Shown: one piece after another, positions 39,032 through 47,721 of the stretch | How positions within the stretch are numbered: position 1 is the stretch's first letter | Layout: the number at the start of each line of letters is the position of its first letter | DNA from: Pseudoalteromonas sp. Z1A8 | GTDB taxonomy: Bacteria; Pseudomonadota; Gammaproteobacteria; Enterobacterales; Alteromonadaceae | Assembly (NCBI RefSeq): GCF_011378855.1 | Contig: NZ_WTLB01000003.1 | Coordinates: 1-64,000, forward strand | DNA: 64,000 bases | Direction of reading: 5' to 3' | Made by a program: the position numbers and the translations under genes | The notes under the pieces: generated by a model | The model's database searches: none | Told to the model about the DNA's origin: nothing | The model's input: only the letters and a program-made list of their open reading frames with translations

Positions 39032-39090
39032 GCCAGCCTACGCCAACTCGCCTATTTTTATCTTTTTTACCACGACTACATGATTACTTT
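39032..39090 (-). pseudogene. duplicated remnant of the exonuclease gene 3' end
   Basis: The sequence after REP copy 1 is a diverged copy of the last 15 or so codons of the exonuclease gene after REP copy 2 (39158-39200): CGTGGTAAA and the stop region match, with one-base indels destroying the frame. The 126-bp block holding REP plus gene tail was tandemly duplicated. Confidence 0.6.
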
Positions 39091-39113
39091 AAATAGGGTA
39101 ACCGCCTCTTTAT

Positions 39114-39157
39114 TGTAGGCGGGAGTTTATCTCGCGCGGCGTAAAGCCGCGCCTACA
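39114..39157. repeat. REP-like palindrome, copy 2
   Basis: Arms TGTAGGCGGG (39114) and GCGCCTACA (ending 39157), inner CTCGCGCGGCGTAAAGCC. Lies 7 bp after the exonuclease stop codon. Direct repeat of copy 1. Confidence 0.85.
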
Positions 39158-39163
39158 GCCAAC

Positions 39164-39787
39164 CTATGTCAATTCGGCTACTTTTAGCTCTTTACCACGG
39201 CTTATTTGATGGCACTGAGCTAGCAGTAACTCGGCGGTCGCTTGTGCATCAGTTAATGCGTGGTGGCAATGATAGCTTGGTAACTCATAACGTGTGCGGC
39301 AGGCATTTAGGGTTAAATCATCTTGTTTTATTTCAGTTGAATGATGAAGTAAGCGCTTTTGTTCAATATGGAGCGTGTCGATTATGAGTTTAGGACGTAT
39401 AGTTATATTGGCATTTTTAAGCGCTATTTTTAAAAAGCCCCAGTCAAGCATGGCATTATGAAACACTAAAATGCAGTCGCTAAAATGGCTGCTCAATTGC
39501 GTTAATATACTGCACAAGCTCTGTCCTTTTGTTATAGCATCGTCACTAATTCCATGAAAAACAGGACTTTGATCTAAGCTTGTAACCTCTTTATTTATAA
39601 GGTGCTGCGACTCGCTCATTTTTATACATTGGTTATCTATTACCACCCACGCTACCGATACAATTTCGTGCTGTTTTGCATCAAGGCCAGTGAGCTCTAA
39701 ATCAATCACTAAGTAACGTTGTTGTAAGGCATTTTTACCGAGTAATTTACGGCGTTTTAAATACCGAGTAAGCAGCTTTTTTACCAT
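39164..39787 (-). CDS. DnaQ-like 3'-5' exonuclease
   Basis: 207 aa. DEDDh exonuclease: DLELTGLD (Exo I, D and E), LVFHNAMLDWGFL (Exo II aspartate) and HHALTDAQATAELL (Exo III with H and D). Similar to the epsilon subunit of DNA polymerase III but not the true dnaQ: a basic N-terminus (MVKKLLTRYLKRRKLLGKN) replaces the usual start, and the partner gene is a CBS/DUF294 protein. Role unproven; the family trims DNA or RNA 3' ends. It follows the DUF294 gene by 15 bp and is probably co-transcribed. Confidence 0.88.
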   Translation of the reverse strand: MVKKLLTRYLKRRKLLGKNALQQRYLVIDLELTGLDAKQHEIVSVAWVVIDNQCIKMSESQHLINKEVTSLDQSPVFHGISDDAITKGQSLCSILTQLSSHFSDCILVFHNAMLDWGFLKIALKNANITIRPKLIIDTLHIEQKRLLHHSTEIKQDDLTLNACRTRYELPSYHCHHALTDAQATAELLLAQCHQISRGKELKVAELT

Positions 39788-39802
39788 GTTAGTAATCCAT
39801 CA

Positions 39803-41641
39803 TTATAAACTGCCGCGAGCAAACTTAAACGCGGCGGCTTGCTGCGCTTGTTTAACAAGGTAAAACGCTTCTTTTAGTTGATGGCGCTCTAGTGAGTTTA
39901 ATTTATTAGGATTAATACAATTACTCGGTAAGCCCTCTTCGTTTATTTGTGTACTCAAGCGAAGCTGCGTTAAGAACCGCCAGCAGTCTTTTAGGTTGTA
40001 TATATCTTCTTTGCTGATCAGTTTATGTTTTAGTAGTGCGTCCAACCGCTCTTGAGTGTTAGCGCGCCTAATACCCGCTTTTAGAGCGTACAACCGCACT
40101 ATGTCATTTATAATTACGACACCACGCTTTTTTAAATCTATGTATTTATTATTTTGATCTGTTTTTTCGGTTTTAAATTTATTAAATAAACCAATTGGCA
40201 CGCTGTTACTGCTTATATCGCTTGCCATTGCGGCATAGAATAAATCATTACGCGATATACGAATTAGTTGCTCGCAAAAAGCCGTGTATAAAGTGTTAGA
40301 GCCTTCTATAAAGCGCAGATCAAAAAATATTTTACAGTTAAGCATTGCATTGGGTGTGGGGCTTTTTATCCATTTAAAAAAGCGCTCGCTCCAGTCATTT
40401 ACGCTCATTCGGCACTCATCGCTGCTTGCCATAATGTTACCCGGACAACGCCTGATGCCGCATTCAACTAAGTTTTCACATACAAACTCACCCATGCTTT
40501 TAAAGTAAGCGTGTTGTTCGATGGTTAAGTCGTTTGGGAGTAATAAGCCGTTGTCTTGATCTGAATGCAGGGTTTGTTCTTCTCGTGCTTGCGAGCCAAA
40601 GCAAATAAAACTAAAACTGGTTGGTGCTGCGCCATGCTCTTCTTGAAATAAGTGAATAAGGCGCGATGTAAGGGCATCGGTTAAACCACTGAGTAATTTA
40701 CCAATGAGCGATATGTCGTCAATGTTGTACGAAAAACCACGCAGAAGTTCGGGGATTTCTTTTGCGTAGCGTTTTAAGTCGGTAATCGTATGTGCTTTGT
40801 ATATGCGCCCAATAAGCTGTACGGGGTCACTTTTTTGTTGGCGCAGTAAATCGGTGCTGGTTATCATTCCTATCGGGTTATGATTTTCGTCAAGTACAGG
40901 CAAATGGTGAATGTTGTATTTAAGCATTAAATGTAGCGCCGAAAACACCCGGTTATTTTCAAATATAAACTTGGGTTTAGCGGTCATAATACTGCTTACT
41001 GCATCTTGCGGGTCTATCTCGTCGGCAAGTACTCGGTTGCGTAAATCGCGGTCGGTTACCACCCCTACTAAGTGCGCGTGCTGCGTTATCATTATTGACG
41101 ATACGCCATGCTCTTTCATTTTTTTTGCGCTTTGTCTAATGCTTGCATCGGGTGCAAGCGTAATAGCAGTGCGGGTCATCAGTTCTGATATTTTACGTTC
41201 AGACCAACTGTCGTTTTTACTTTTATAATGCGATGACAACAAGCGGTTTGCATGAGCGCGTACAAAATATTGTTCAAACGATTTATATTCTCGGCGTAAA
41301 AAGTCAAAGTCTGTTTGGGAGAGCATATAGACTATGCCCTCTTTTTGTACTTCCAACCTATTTTGAATGGCCTCGCCGGTTAACAGCGACGGAAAACCAA
41401 AATAATCACCTTGTGCAAGGCGCGTTACCACATCGCCTTTGGCATCAACTAAATCGTATAGACCAGAGCGAATTAAAAATAGTTTGGGGTTTTCACTTTG
41501 TAACCACTGCGCTTGGTTTTCGCGTGTAAGGTAAATAACATCGAGGTGATTTACAAAGTACTCGCATGCACTGCTGTTAAGGAGGCTAAAAGGCGCTTGC
41601 AAACATACATACTGGGCTATTTCTTGTTGTTCTACACTCAT
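39803..41641 (-). CDS. cNMP-binding / CBS / DUF294 nucleotidyltransferase-like protein
   Basis: 612 aa. In order: a cyclic-nucleotide-binding domain (about 20-135), two CBS domains (about 155-275; GVSSIMITQHAHLVGVVTDR), a DUF294 nucleotidyltransferase-like domain (about 320-455; FGSQAREEQTLHSDQDNGLL with GS and two aspartates, as in GlnD-type transferases) and DUF294 C-terminal region to 610. The architecture suggests an enzyme that modifies a partner under control of cyclic nucleotides and adenine nucleotides; no substrate is known to me. In Vibrio and relatives such genes sit beside the acetate-type symporter, as here. Confidence 0.87.
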   Translation of the reverse strand: MSVEQQEIAQYVCLQAPFSLLNSSACEYFVNHLDVIYLTRENQAQWLQSENPKLFLIRSGLYDLVDAKGDVVTRLAQGDYFGFPSLLTGEAIQNRLEVQKEGIVYMLSQTDFDFLRREYKSFEQYFVRAHANRLLSSHYKSKNDSWSERKISELMTRTAITLAPDASIRQSAKKMKEHGVSSIMITQHAHLVGVVTDRDLRNRVLADEIDPQDAVSSIMTAKPKFIFENNRVFSALHLMLKYNIHHLPVLDENHNPIGMITSTDLLRQQKSDPVQLIGRIYKAHTITDLKRYAKEIPELLRGFSYNIDDISLIGKLLSGLTDALTSRLIHLFQEEHGAAPTSFSFICFGSQAREEQTLHSDQDNGLLLPNDLTIEQHAYFKSMGEFVCENLVECGIRRCPGNIMASSDECRMSVNDWSERFFKWIKSPTPNAMLNCKIFFDLRFIEGSNTLYTAFCEQLIRISRNDLFYAAMASDISSNSVPIGLFNKFKTEKTDQNNKYIDLKKRGVVIINDIVRLYALKAGIRRANTQERLDALLKHKLISKEDIYNLKDCWRFLTQLRLSTQINEEGLPSNCINPNKLNSLERHQLKEAFYLVKQAQQAAAFKFARGSL

Positions 41642-41700
41642 TGTATTCGCTCTTTAAATGGTGATGTACCAATCTAATGTACTTACTTATTAAACAAATA

Positions 41701-41726
41701 AAAAGCCCGACTAAAGTCGGGCTTTT
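41701..41726 (-). terminator. terminator after the symporter gene
   Basis: Stem AAAAGCCCGAC / GTCGGGCTTTT (loop TAAA) with A-rich left flank, giving a U run on the minus transcript. It separates the symporter unit from the DUF294 gene. Confidence 0.9.
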
Positions 41727-41766
41727 GGTGCTTTATGTTTTCTAAACTATATCTATAAATTGTAGC

Positions 41767-43491
41767 CTAGTGGTCGTGCGCTTCTGCCGACCCTTTAGGG
41801 TTACGAATGCTTTCAACCATTTCTTGAATTTCAACCGGTGTAGGTTTAGTAAACTTAAGAACAATTGCAGCAACTGCAAAGTTAATAATCATACCAATTA
41901 GACCAATACCTTCAGGCGAAATACCTAAGAACCAGTTTTCAGGGCTGTTAAGCTCAGGGCTAACAAACTTGAAGAAGATAATATACGCAGCGGTAAAGCC
42001 AATACCCGTTACCATGCCTGCAATTGCACCTTCTCGGTTCATTGTTTTAGAGAATATACCCATAATAATTGCTGGGAAGAAACTCGCTGCCGCTAAGCCG
42101 AACGCAAATGCCACTACCGATGCCACAAACCCAGGTGGATTAATACCAAAGTACGCGGAGATAACAATAGCGACCATGGCTGCCAACCTCGCTGCAAGTA
42201 ACTCTTGCTTGTCGGTAATATCGGGCTTAAGGGTTCGCTTGAGTAAATCGTGCGAAACGGAGGTCGAAATAACCAGTAGTAAACCTGCTGTTGTAGACAG
42301 CGCAGCGGCAATACCACCAGCAGCTACCAGTGCGATTACCCATGCTGGTAAGTTAGCAATCTCAGGATTAGCTAATACCATAATGTCGCGGTCTACGTTT
42401 ACTTCGTTAGCACTATTCGGATCGGTGATTTTACCCGCCGTGTAGAACATTTTGCCATCGCCGTTTTTATCATCAAATGTAATTAAGCCTGTGCGTTCCC
42501 AGTTTTTAATCCACCCTGGTGCTTCTGCGTAAGCTGTACCGCTACCGTCTTTACCATTAATGGTATCAACCATGTTTACTCGAGCAAAGGCTGCAACCGC
42601 AGGAGCTGTAGTATAAACAATGGCAATGAACACTAACGTCCATGCTGCAGAAATACGCGTGTCTTTTACGCGAGGTACAGTAAAAAAGCGAACAATTACA
42701 TGTGGTAAACCCGCAGTACCTACCATTAACGCACCAGTAATAGCAAACACGTCAATCATGCTCTTAGAGCCTTCGGTGTATTGTGCAAAACCAAGTTCAG
42801 CGCTTAAGCCGTCTAGTTTATCAAGTACGTACACGCCATCGCTGCCAATTAACGTAGCACCAAAACCGGTTTGTGGGAAGAAGTGACCCGTCATCATCAT
42901 CGAGATAAAAATAGCCGGTACAAGGTATGCAAATACAAGTACACAATACTGCGCTACTTGAGTGTAAGTAATGCCTTTCATGCCGCCAAGTACCGCATAA
43001 AAGAATACAATCACCATACCAATGTAAACACCGGTTTCTATTTCTACTTCTAAAAAGCGTGAAAATACCACGCCTACGCCACGCATTTGCCCAGCAATGT
43101 AAGTAAAACAAATGAATATGGCACATACAATTGCCACTAAACGCGCGGTGCGTGAATAGTAACGGTCGCCAATAAAGTCAGGCACAGTAAACTTGCCAAA
43201 TTTACGTAAGTAAGGCGCTAAACACATGGCTAATAGTACATAACCACCTGTCCACCCCATTAAGTAAACGCTGCCATCGTAACCTGCAAACGAAATAATA
43301 CCCGCCATTGAAATAAACGACGCGGCGCTCATCCAATCGGCTGCTGTTGCCATACCATTAGCAAGAGGAGGTACGCCGCCGCCCGCTACATAAAACTCTT
43401 TAGTTGAACCCGCTCGAGCCCAAATTGCAATGCCGATATAAAGCGCAAAGCTTAAACCAACAATTATAAACGTGAGTGTTTGAACATCCAT
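41767..43491 (-). CDS. sodium/solute symporter (acetate/ActP-like, VC_2705 type)
   Basis: 574 aa with 12-14 predicted helices. Seen: the SSS-family segments FYVAGGGVPPLANGMATAAD, SAASFISMAGIISFAGYDG, VIVRFFTVPRVKD and ALSTTAGLLLVISTSVSHDL. A loop near 320-350 holds DDKNGDGK, an EF-hand-like acidic motif. The family imports acetate or other short carboxylates with sodium; the substrate here is inferred. It follows the small DUF4212 gene by 10 bp, a pairing known for this subfamily. Confidence 0.9.
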   Translation of the reverse strand: MDVQTLTFIIVGLSFALYIGIAIWARAGSTKEFYVAGGGVPPLANGMATAADWMSAASFISMAGIISFAGYDGSVYLMGWTGGYVLLAMCLAPYLRKFGKFTVPDFIGDRYYSRTARLVAIVCAIFICFTYIAGQMRGVGVVFSRFLEVEIETGVYIGMVIVFFYAVLGGMKGITYTQVAQYCVLVFAYLVPAIFISMMMTGHFFPQTGFGATLIGSDGVYVLDKLDGLSAELGFAQYTEGSKSMIDVFAITGALMVGTAGLPHVIVRFFTVPRVKDTRISAAWTLVFIAIVYTTAPAVAAFARVNMVDTINGKDGSGTAYAEAPGWIKNWERTGLITFDDKNGDGKMFYTAGKITDPNSANEVNVDRDIMVLANPEIANLPAWVIALVAAGGIAAALSTTAGLLLVISTSVSHDLLKRTLKPDITDKQELLAARLAAMVAIVISAYFGINPPGFVASVVAFAFGLAAASFFPAIIMGIFSKTMNREGAIAGMVTGIGFTAAYIIFFKFVSPELNSPENWFLGISPEGIGLIGMIINFAVAAIVLKFTKPTPVEIQEMVESIRNPKGSAEAHDH

Positions 43492-43501
43492 TGCTTAGCT
43501 C

Positions 43502-43765
43502 CTATTCGTCTACGCCGTATTTTTTATCTAACGTATTCATTTTGAAAACGTACACAAAAATCAAAGCAACAAAGGTATAAATCGCGCCTTGCTGGGCGAA
43601 CCAGAAGCCAAGTTTAAACCCAAAAAAACGTACTTCATTAAGTACATCAACCAGTAATATGCCAAACCCAAAAGACACGATAAACCACACTGCTAAGAGT
43701 TTAAATAACAGCGAAATGTTTTCTGCCCAATAAGCTTTTGCTTGTTCTTCATCTTTAAAAGCCAT
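43502..43765 (-). CDS. DUF4212 small membrane subunit of the symporter
   Basis: 87 aa from ATG 43765 (MAFKDEEQAKAYWAENISLL). Two predicted helices (about 21-42, 54-76) with the conserved YWAENI and FWFAQQGAIYTFVALIFVYV. The longer reading to 43864 has no family support; the AAGGGG ahead of 43765 favours the short form. DUF4212 proteins occur almost always next to SSS symporters and are thought to be accessory subunits. Divergent from the symporter-fused kinase. Confidence 0.87.
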   Translation of the reverse strand: MAFKDEEQAKAYWAENISLLFKLLAVWFIVSFGFGILLVDVLNEVRFFGFKLGFWFAQQGAIYTFVALIFVYVFKMNTLDKKYGVDE

Positions 43766-44120
43766 TTTTGTTTTCCCCTTTAAGCACCGCAATATCGCGG
43801 TGAGTGGTTTTTTATCTTCGCTTACCAATTTAGCAACGCTGGTTAAATATTGAATTGAGACCATAGTCGTAACAGCTTGTTAACGTTTACGTAAACTGTA
43901 GGTTGCGTTTTATTTAAAACATCAAAAACCCTTTAATTACATAAAGTTAATTATTTATGGATATTTAAAACACAGAAAATGTTACAAATTGGTTAATACT
44001 GCGACATTAGTCTAATACAATTACATATTTACATTTAAGCCTTTAAATTCATAACCTTAAAAAACAAATGCTATTTAGAAATAAAAATCTGCACGTACAC
44101 TCACTAGGAGTTCTGGTATT
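43766..44120. other. 355-bp intergenic region between DUF4212 and hybrid kinase
   Basis: AT-rich divergent promoter region with no credible ORF. An AGGAG (44106-44110) serves the hybrid kinase. I cannot assign promoters or binding sites with confidence. Confidence 0.4.
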
Positions 44121-47100
44121 GTGTTAATTCCTCATAGGGTTGAGGAACTATTTAAAATAATAAGGTTTAATAACAACATGACTGCCGTACTCATTATTGT
44201 TGCTTTAAGTTATATAGGTGTGCTGTTTTGGCTTGCCAACTGGGGCGATAAAACAACCCCTTTGGCAAAGCGTATTAGCCACCATCCTTTTGTATATTCA
44301 CTGTCATTAGGCATTTATTGTACGTCGTGGACTTATTACGGCTCGGTAGGTACAGCGGCCACCAGCAGTTGGAGTTATTTGCCCATTTTACTTGGCCCTG
44401 CCTTGTTGTTTTTTTTCGGCCAAAGGTTTTTACGTAAACTGGTACTTGTGAGTAAAAAGCAAAACATAACCACTATTGCCGATTTTATTTCAGCTCGCTA
44501 TGGCAAACGCCAAACCACGGCAATTATGGTTACAGTTATCGCCTTGCTCGCTACTATTCCCTATATTGCACTGCAATTAAAAGCGCTCAGTACCAGCTTT
44601 TTACTCCTGCAAAGTAGCACTAAAATATCGGGCGATATGCTGGCGCTTTCGGCTACATTAATTATGGCTTTGTTTGCTATATTTTTTGGTACACGCAAAG
44701 TGGATGTAACCGAATATCGTTCGGGGTTAATGCTCGCTGTTGCGTTCGAATCAATGATTAAACTAATTGCCCTTATTGCTGTTGCTGGGCTTGCGGTATT
44801 TACACTCTTTAACTTGCCCGAAACTACTGCAAATAAAGTAACCGAATCGATTTGGGATCACTGGACCAACTTTAACTTTTTTAGTTTTAACTTTATTGGT
44901 CAGTCCTTAATGGCTGCGGCGGCTATTATATGTTTACCACGTCAGTTTCATGTAACCGTGGTCGACAACCAAAACAAACGCCACTTACTTACCGCTCGCT
45001 GGGCTTTTCCGCTGTATTTACTGTTAACTGCGGCAATGATTTTACCTATTGCCACAGCCGCTATTCATCCTGAAATTGGCAGTGGTTATTCACCAGATAG
45101 CTTTGTACTTGCCCTACCTTTAATTAACGACAATGCCTTTTTAACCACCTTTGTATTTATAGGCGGTTTATCGGCCGCCACCGCAATGATAGTGGTCGCT
45201 ACACTGACGCTAAGTACCATGATTTCAAACGATGTTGTGCTGCCACTTATGCTACGTCGCAAATTTAAACGTAACTTAATCACTACCAGTTATAAATCTC
45301 GTATTTTACTTGTAAGACGCTTTGCTATTGCGGGCATTTTAATACTGGCCTACTTTTACCAGCAATGGTTTGGGCACAGTAGTGCGCTGGCGAGTATGGG
45401 TTTGGTGGCTTTTTCACTTGTTACGCAATTACTGCCTTCTATTGTGGGCGGATTATATTGGCGAAAAGGCCATGCATATGGCGTTTATGCAGGTTTAGTT
45501 GCAGGCTTTATTTGCTGGGTATTATTTTTAATGCTGCCAATACTCGATGCCGGCGCAGCACTTGATAGCGAGCTACAGCAAACACTTATAACGCGCGGAA
45601 CCTTAATAGCTTTGTTTGCAAATATTGGGTGTTATATTAGTTTTTCACTAGGGGCAGAGGAGCGCCTAATTGATAAAATTCAGGCCGCTGCTTTTGTTAA
45701 TCCCAAAGATCAGGCTATTTTAGCAAGACGCTTAAACAAAGATGTAAAAGCCACGGTTTACGACTTTAAAATACTACTGCAAACCTTTTTGGGGATTCAG
45801 CGCAGCCAGCAGGTATTAGCGCATTACGCTCTTGCCCATCACTTAAGCGATAATAACGCACACCCAGAACCCGAATTTATAGCTTACTGCGAACGCGCAT
45901 TAACCGGCGTGCTGGGCGCATCTTCCGCACAAGCGTTAATACATACTGTATCATCGGGTAAGCGTATGGCATTTGAAGAAGTTGTAAACTTTTTTGACGA
46001 AACCACTCAAGCGCTGCAGTTTAATCAAAATCTGTTATTTACCTCACTCGAAAATTTAAGCCATGGTATATCGGTTGTCGATAAAGATTTAAAGCTGGTG
46101 GCATGGAACAAACGCTACAGCGAAATGTTTGGCTATCCTGAAGGTTTTTTAGAAGTAGGCCAACCCATAGAAGACATTATTAGATACAACGCGAACCGTG
46201 GTGAATGTGGCCCTGGAGAAATAGAGCGCCAAGTAGAAAAACGCGTGCAGCATTTAAGATACGGCAGCTCGCATCACTTTATTCGCCACCGTCGTAATGG
46301 ACAAGTGTACGAAATGATTGGTAACCCGCTGCCCGATGGCGGCTTTGTTACCAGCTTTTCGGATATTACAAACCACATAAGTACGCAAAATGCGCTTGAA
46401 GAAGTAAACATGGATCTTGAAAACCGCATAGAAGCGCGTACTCAAGAAGTACAAACCATAAATAAAGACCTACAAGCCCAAATAGATAGCCGTGTACAAA
46501 CCGAGCAAGCACTTACTTTAGCCAAGCGCGAAGCAGAGCAAGCCAACGACAGCAAAACACGCTTTTTAGCATTGGCGAGCCACGATATTTTACAGCCATT
46601 AAATGCAGCGCGTTTATACCTTGCCGCCATTGACGAAAAACAGCTCGACAGCACTAACCAAAATAGCTTTGAAAAATTAGGCGACAGTCTCGACTCAACC
46701 GTGCATTTGATGTCGGCACTGCTTGAAATAGCTAAGCTAGAACAAGGTGCAATGAGCCCCACCCCGCGCCACTTTTTTATTGAAGATATTTTAGCGCCGC
46801 TACAAAGCGAATACGCTATTTTATCGAGCGATAAAGGTCTTAAACTTAGTGTGCGCTCAAGCCATCAAGTAGTGCACAGCGATATAACCTACTTGCGTCG
46901 AATTATTCAAAACTTGGTCTCTAATGCAGTTAAATACACCGATAATGGCCGTGTATTAATTGCCTGTAGGAACCGAAAGCACAATTTACGAATAGAAGTA
47001 TGGGATACAGGCCCAGGTATTAGCGAAGTAGAGCAAGCTAAAATATTTAACGACTTTTACCGTGTTGAGTCGGGCGATAACAAAGGCGTAGGCTTAGGCT

Positions 47101-47618
47101 TGGGTGTTGTAAAACGTATGGCTGACTTATTAAGTTTACCGCTCGATGTGCATTCTGAGCCTAATAAAGGTAGCCGTTTTAGCATTGAAGTACCTTATGG
47201 CGACGAGCAGTTTGTACAACAAAAAAGTACTACAAACAGCCTAATAGAAAACCGTGCAGCAATTAATATTGTTGCCGTTGACGACGACCCAGAAAACCTA
47301 GCTGCAATGGCAAGCTTACTTAAAAAGTGGCAAGCTAATTACACGCTATTTGATAATGTAAATAATGTACTGGCGCACGCTAAGCAAAACGGTGCACCCG
47401 ATGTTATTTTAATGGACTATCAATTAGGTAATGACTGCGATGGCATAACGCTAATTAAAACCCTGCGCGAAATTTGGCAAAGCCAAGTACCTGCTATTTT
47501 AATAACCGCAGTGCGCGACACCGAGCTTAAGCAAGAAACTAAAGCCGCTAATATTCATTATTTAAGTAAGCCAATTAAACCAGGCAAACTAAAAGCGTTG
47601 CTTAATCACAGTACATAA
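44121..47618 (+). CDS. symporter-fused hybrid histidine kinase (CrbS-like)
   Basis: 1165 aa. An N-terminal SSS symporter-like domain of about 13 helices (about 18-510; SLGIYCTSWTYYGSVG), a linker that may be a STAC domain (about 540-620), PAS (about 640-760), a coiled coil, HisKA with H821 (LASHDILQPLNAARL), HATPase (about 915-1030) and a C-terminal receiver with D1099 (VILMDYQLG). This order is that of CrbS, which with CrbR controls the acetate switch in Vibrio. Start GTG 44121 has AGGAG 10 bases upstream; ATG 44178 (MTAVLIIVALSYIGV) is an equally possible start. It is divergent from the symporter it may regulate. Confidence 0.9.
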   Translation: MLIPHRVEELFKIIRFNNNMTAVLIIVALSYIGVLFWLANWGDKTTPLAKRISHHPFVYSLSLGIYCTSWTYYGSVGTAATSSWSYLPILLGPALLFFFGQRFLRKLVLVSKKQNITTIADFISARYGKRQTTAIMVTVIALLATIPYIALQLKALSTSFLLLQSSTKISGDMLALSATLIMALFAIFFGTRKVDVTEYRSGLMLAVAFESMIKLIALIAVAGLAVFTLFNLPETTANKVTESIWDHWTNFNFFSFNFIGQSLMAAAAIICLPRQFHVTVVDNQNKRHLLTARWAFPLYLLLTAAMILPIATAAIHPEIGSGYSPDSFVLALPLINDNAFLTTFVFIGGLSAATAMIVVATLTLSTMISNDVVLPLMLRRKFKRNLITTSYKSRILLVRRFAIAGILILAYFYQQWFGHSSALASMGLVAFSLVTQLLPSIVGGLYWRKGHAYGVYAGLVAGFICWVLFLMLPILDAGAALDSELQQTLITRGTLIALFANIGCYISFSLGAEERLIDKIQAAAFVNPKDQAILARRLNKDVKATVYDFKILLQTFLGIQRSQQVLAHYALAHHLSDNNAHPEPEFIAYCERALTGVLGASSAQALIHTVSSGKRMAFEEVVNFFDETTQALQFNQNLLFTSLENLSHGISVVDKDLKLVAWNKRYSEMFGYPEGFLEVGQPIEDIIRYNANRGECGPGEIERQVEKRVQHLRYGSSHHFIRHRRNGQVYEMIGNPLPDGGFVTSFSDITNHISTQNALEEVNMDLENRIEARTQEVQTINKDLQAQIDSRVQTEQALTLAKREAEQANDSKTRFLALASHDILQPLNAARLYLAAIDEKQLDSTNQNSFEKLGDSLDSTVHLMSALLEIAKLEQGAMSPTPRHFFIEDILAPLQSEYAILSSDKGLKLSVRSSHQVVHSDITYLRRIIQNLVSNAVKYTDNGRVLIACRNRKHNLRIEVWDTGPGISEVEQAKIFNDFYRVESGDNKGVGLGLGVVKRMADLLSLPLDVHSEPNKGSRFSIEVPYGDEQFVQQKSTTNSLIENRAAINIVAVDDDPENLAAMASLLKKWQANYTLFDNVNNVLAHAKQNGAPDVILMDYQLGNDCDGITLIKTLREIWQSQVPAILITAVRDTELKQETKAANIHYLSKPIKPGKLKALLNHST

Positions 47619-47671
47619 TAAGCCAGTAAAAAGTGATCTAGTTAAAAGCTATCAAGTAAAAGTAGCGTAAA

Positions 47672-47699
47672 AAAAAGCCCAGTATCTTCACTGGGCTTT
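47672..47699. terminator. bidirectional terminator
   Basis: AAAGCCCAG / CTGGGCTTT (47674-47682 and 47691-47699) with an A run on the left; between the hybrid kinase and the convergent DUF2339 gene. Confidence 0.88.
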
Positions 47700-47721
47700 A
47701 CTTTATAAATTTTTCATAAAG

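Noticed and set aside
41969..42445. 158-codon plus-strand frame across the symporter gene
   Set aside because: Mirror frame of a membrane protein; low-complexity Ala/Thr/Ile composition, no ribosome site.
43766..43864. Extension of the DUF4212 protein to a 120-residue frame
   Set aside because: The extra part has no family match and AAGGGG lies right before the inner ATG 43765.
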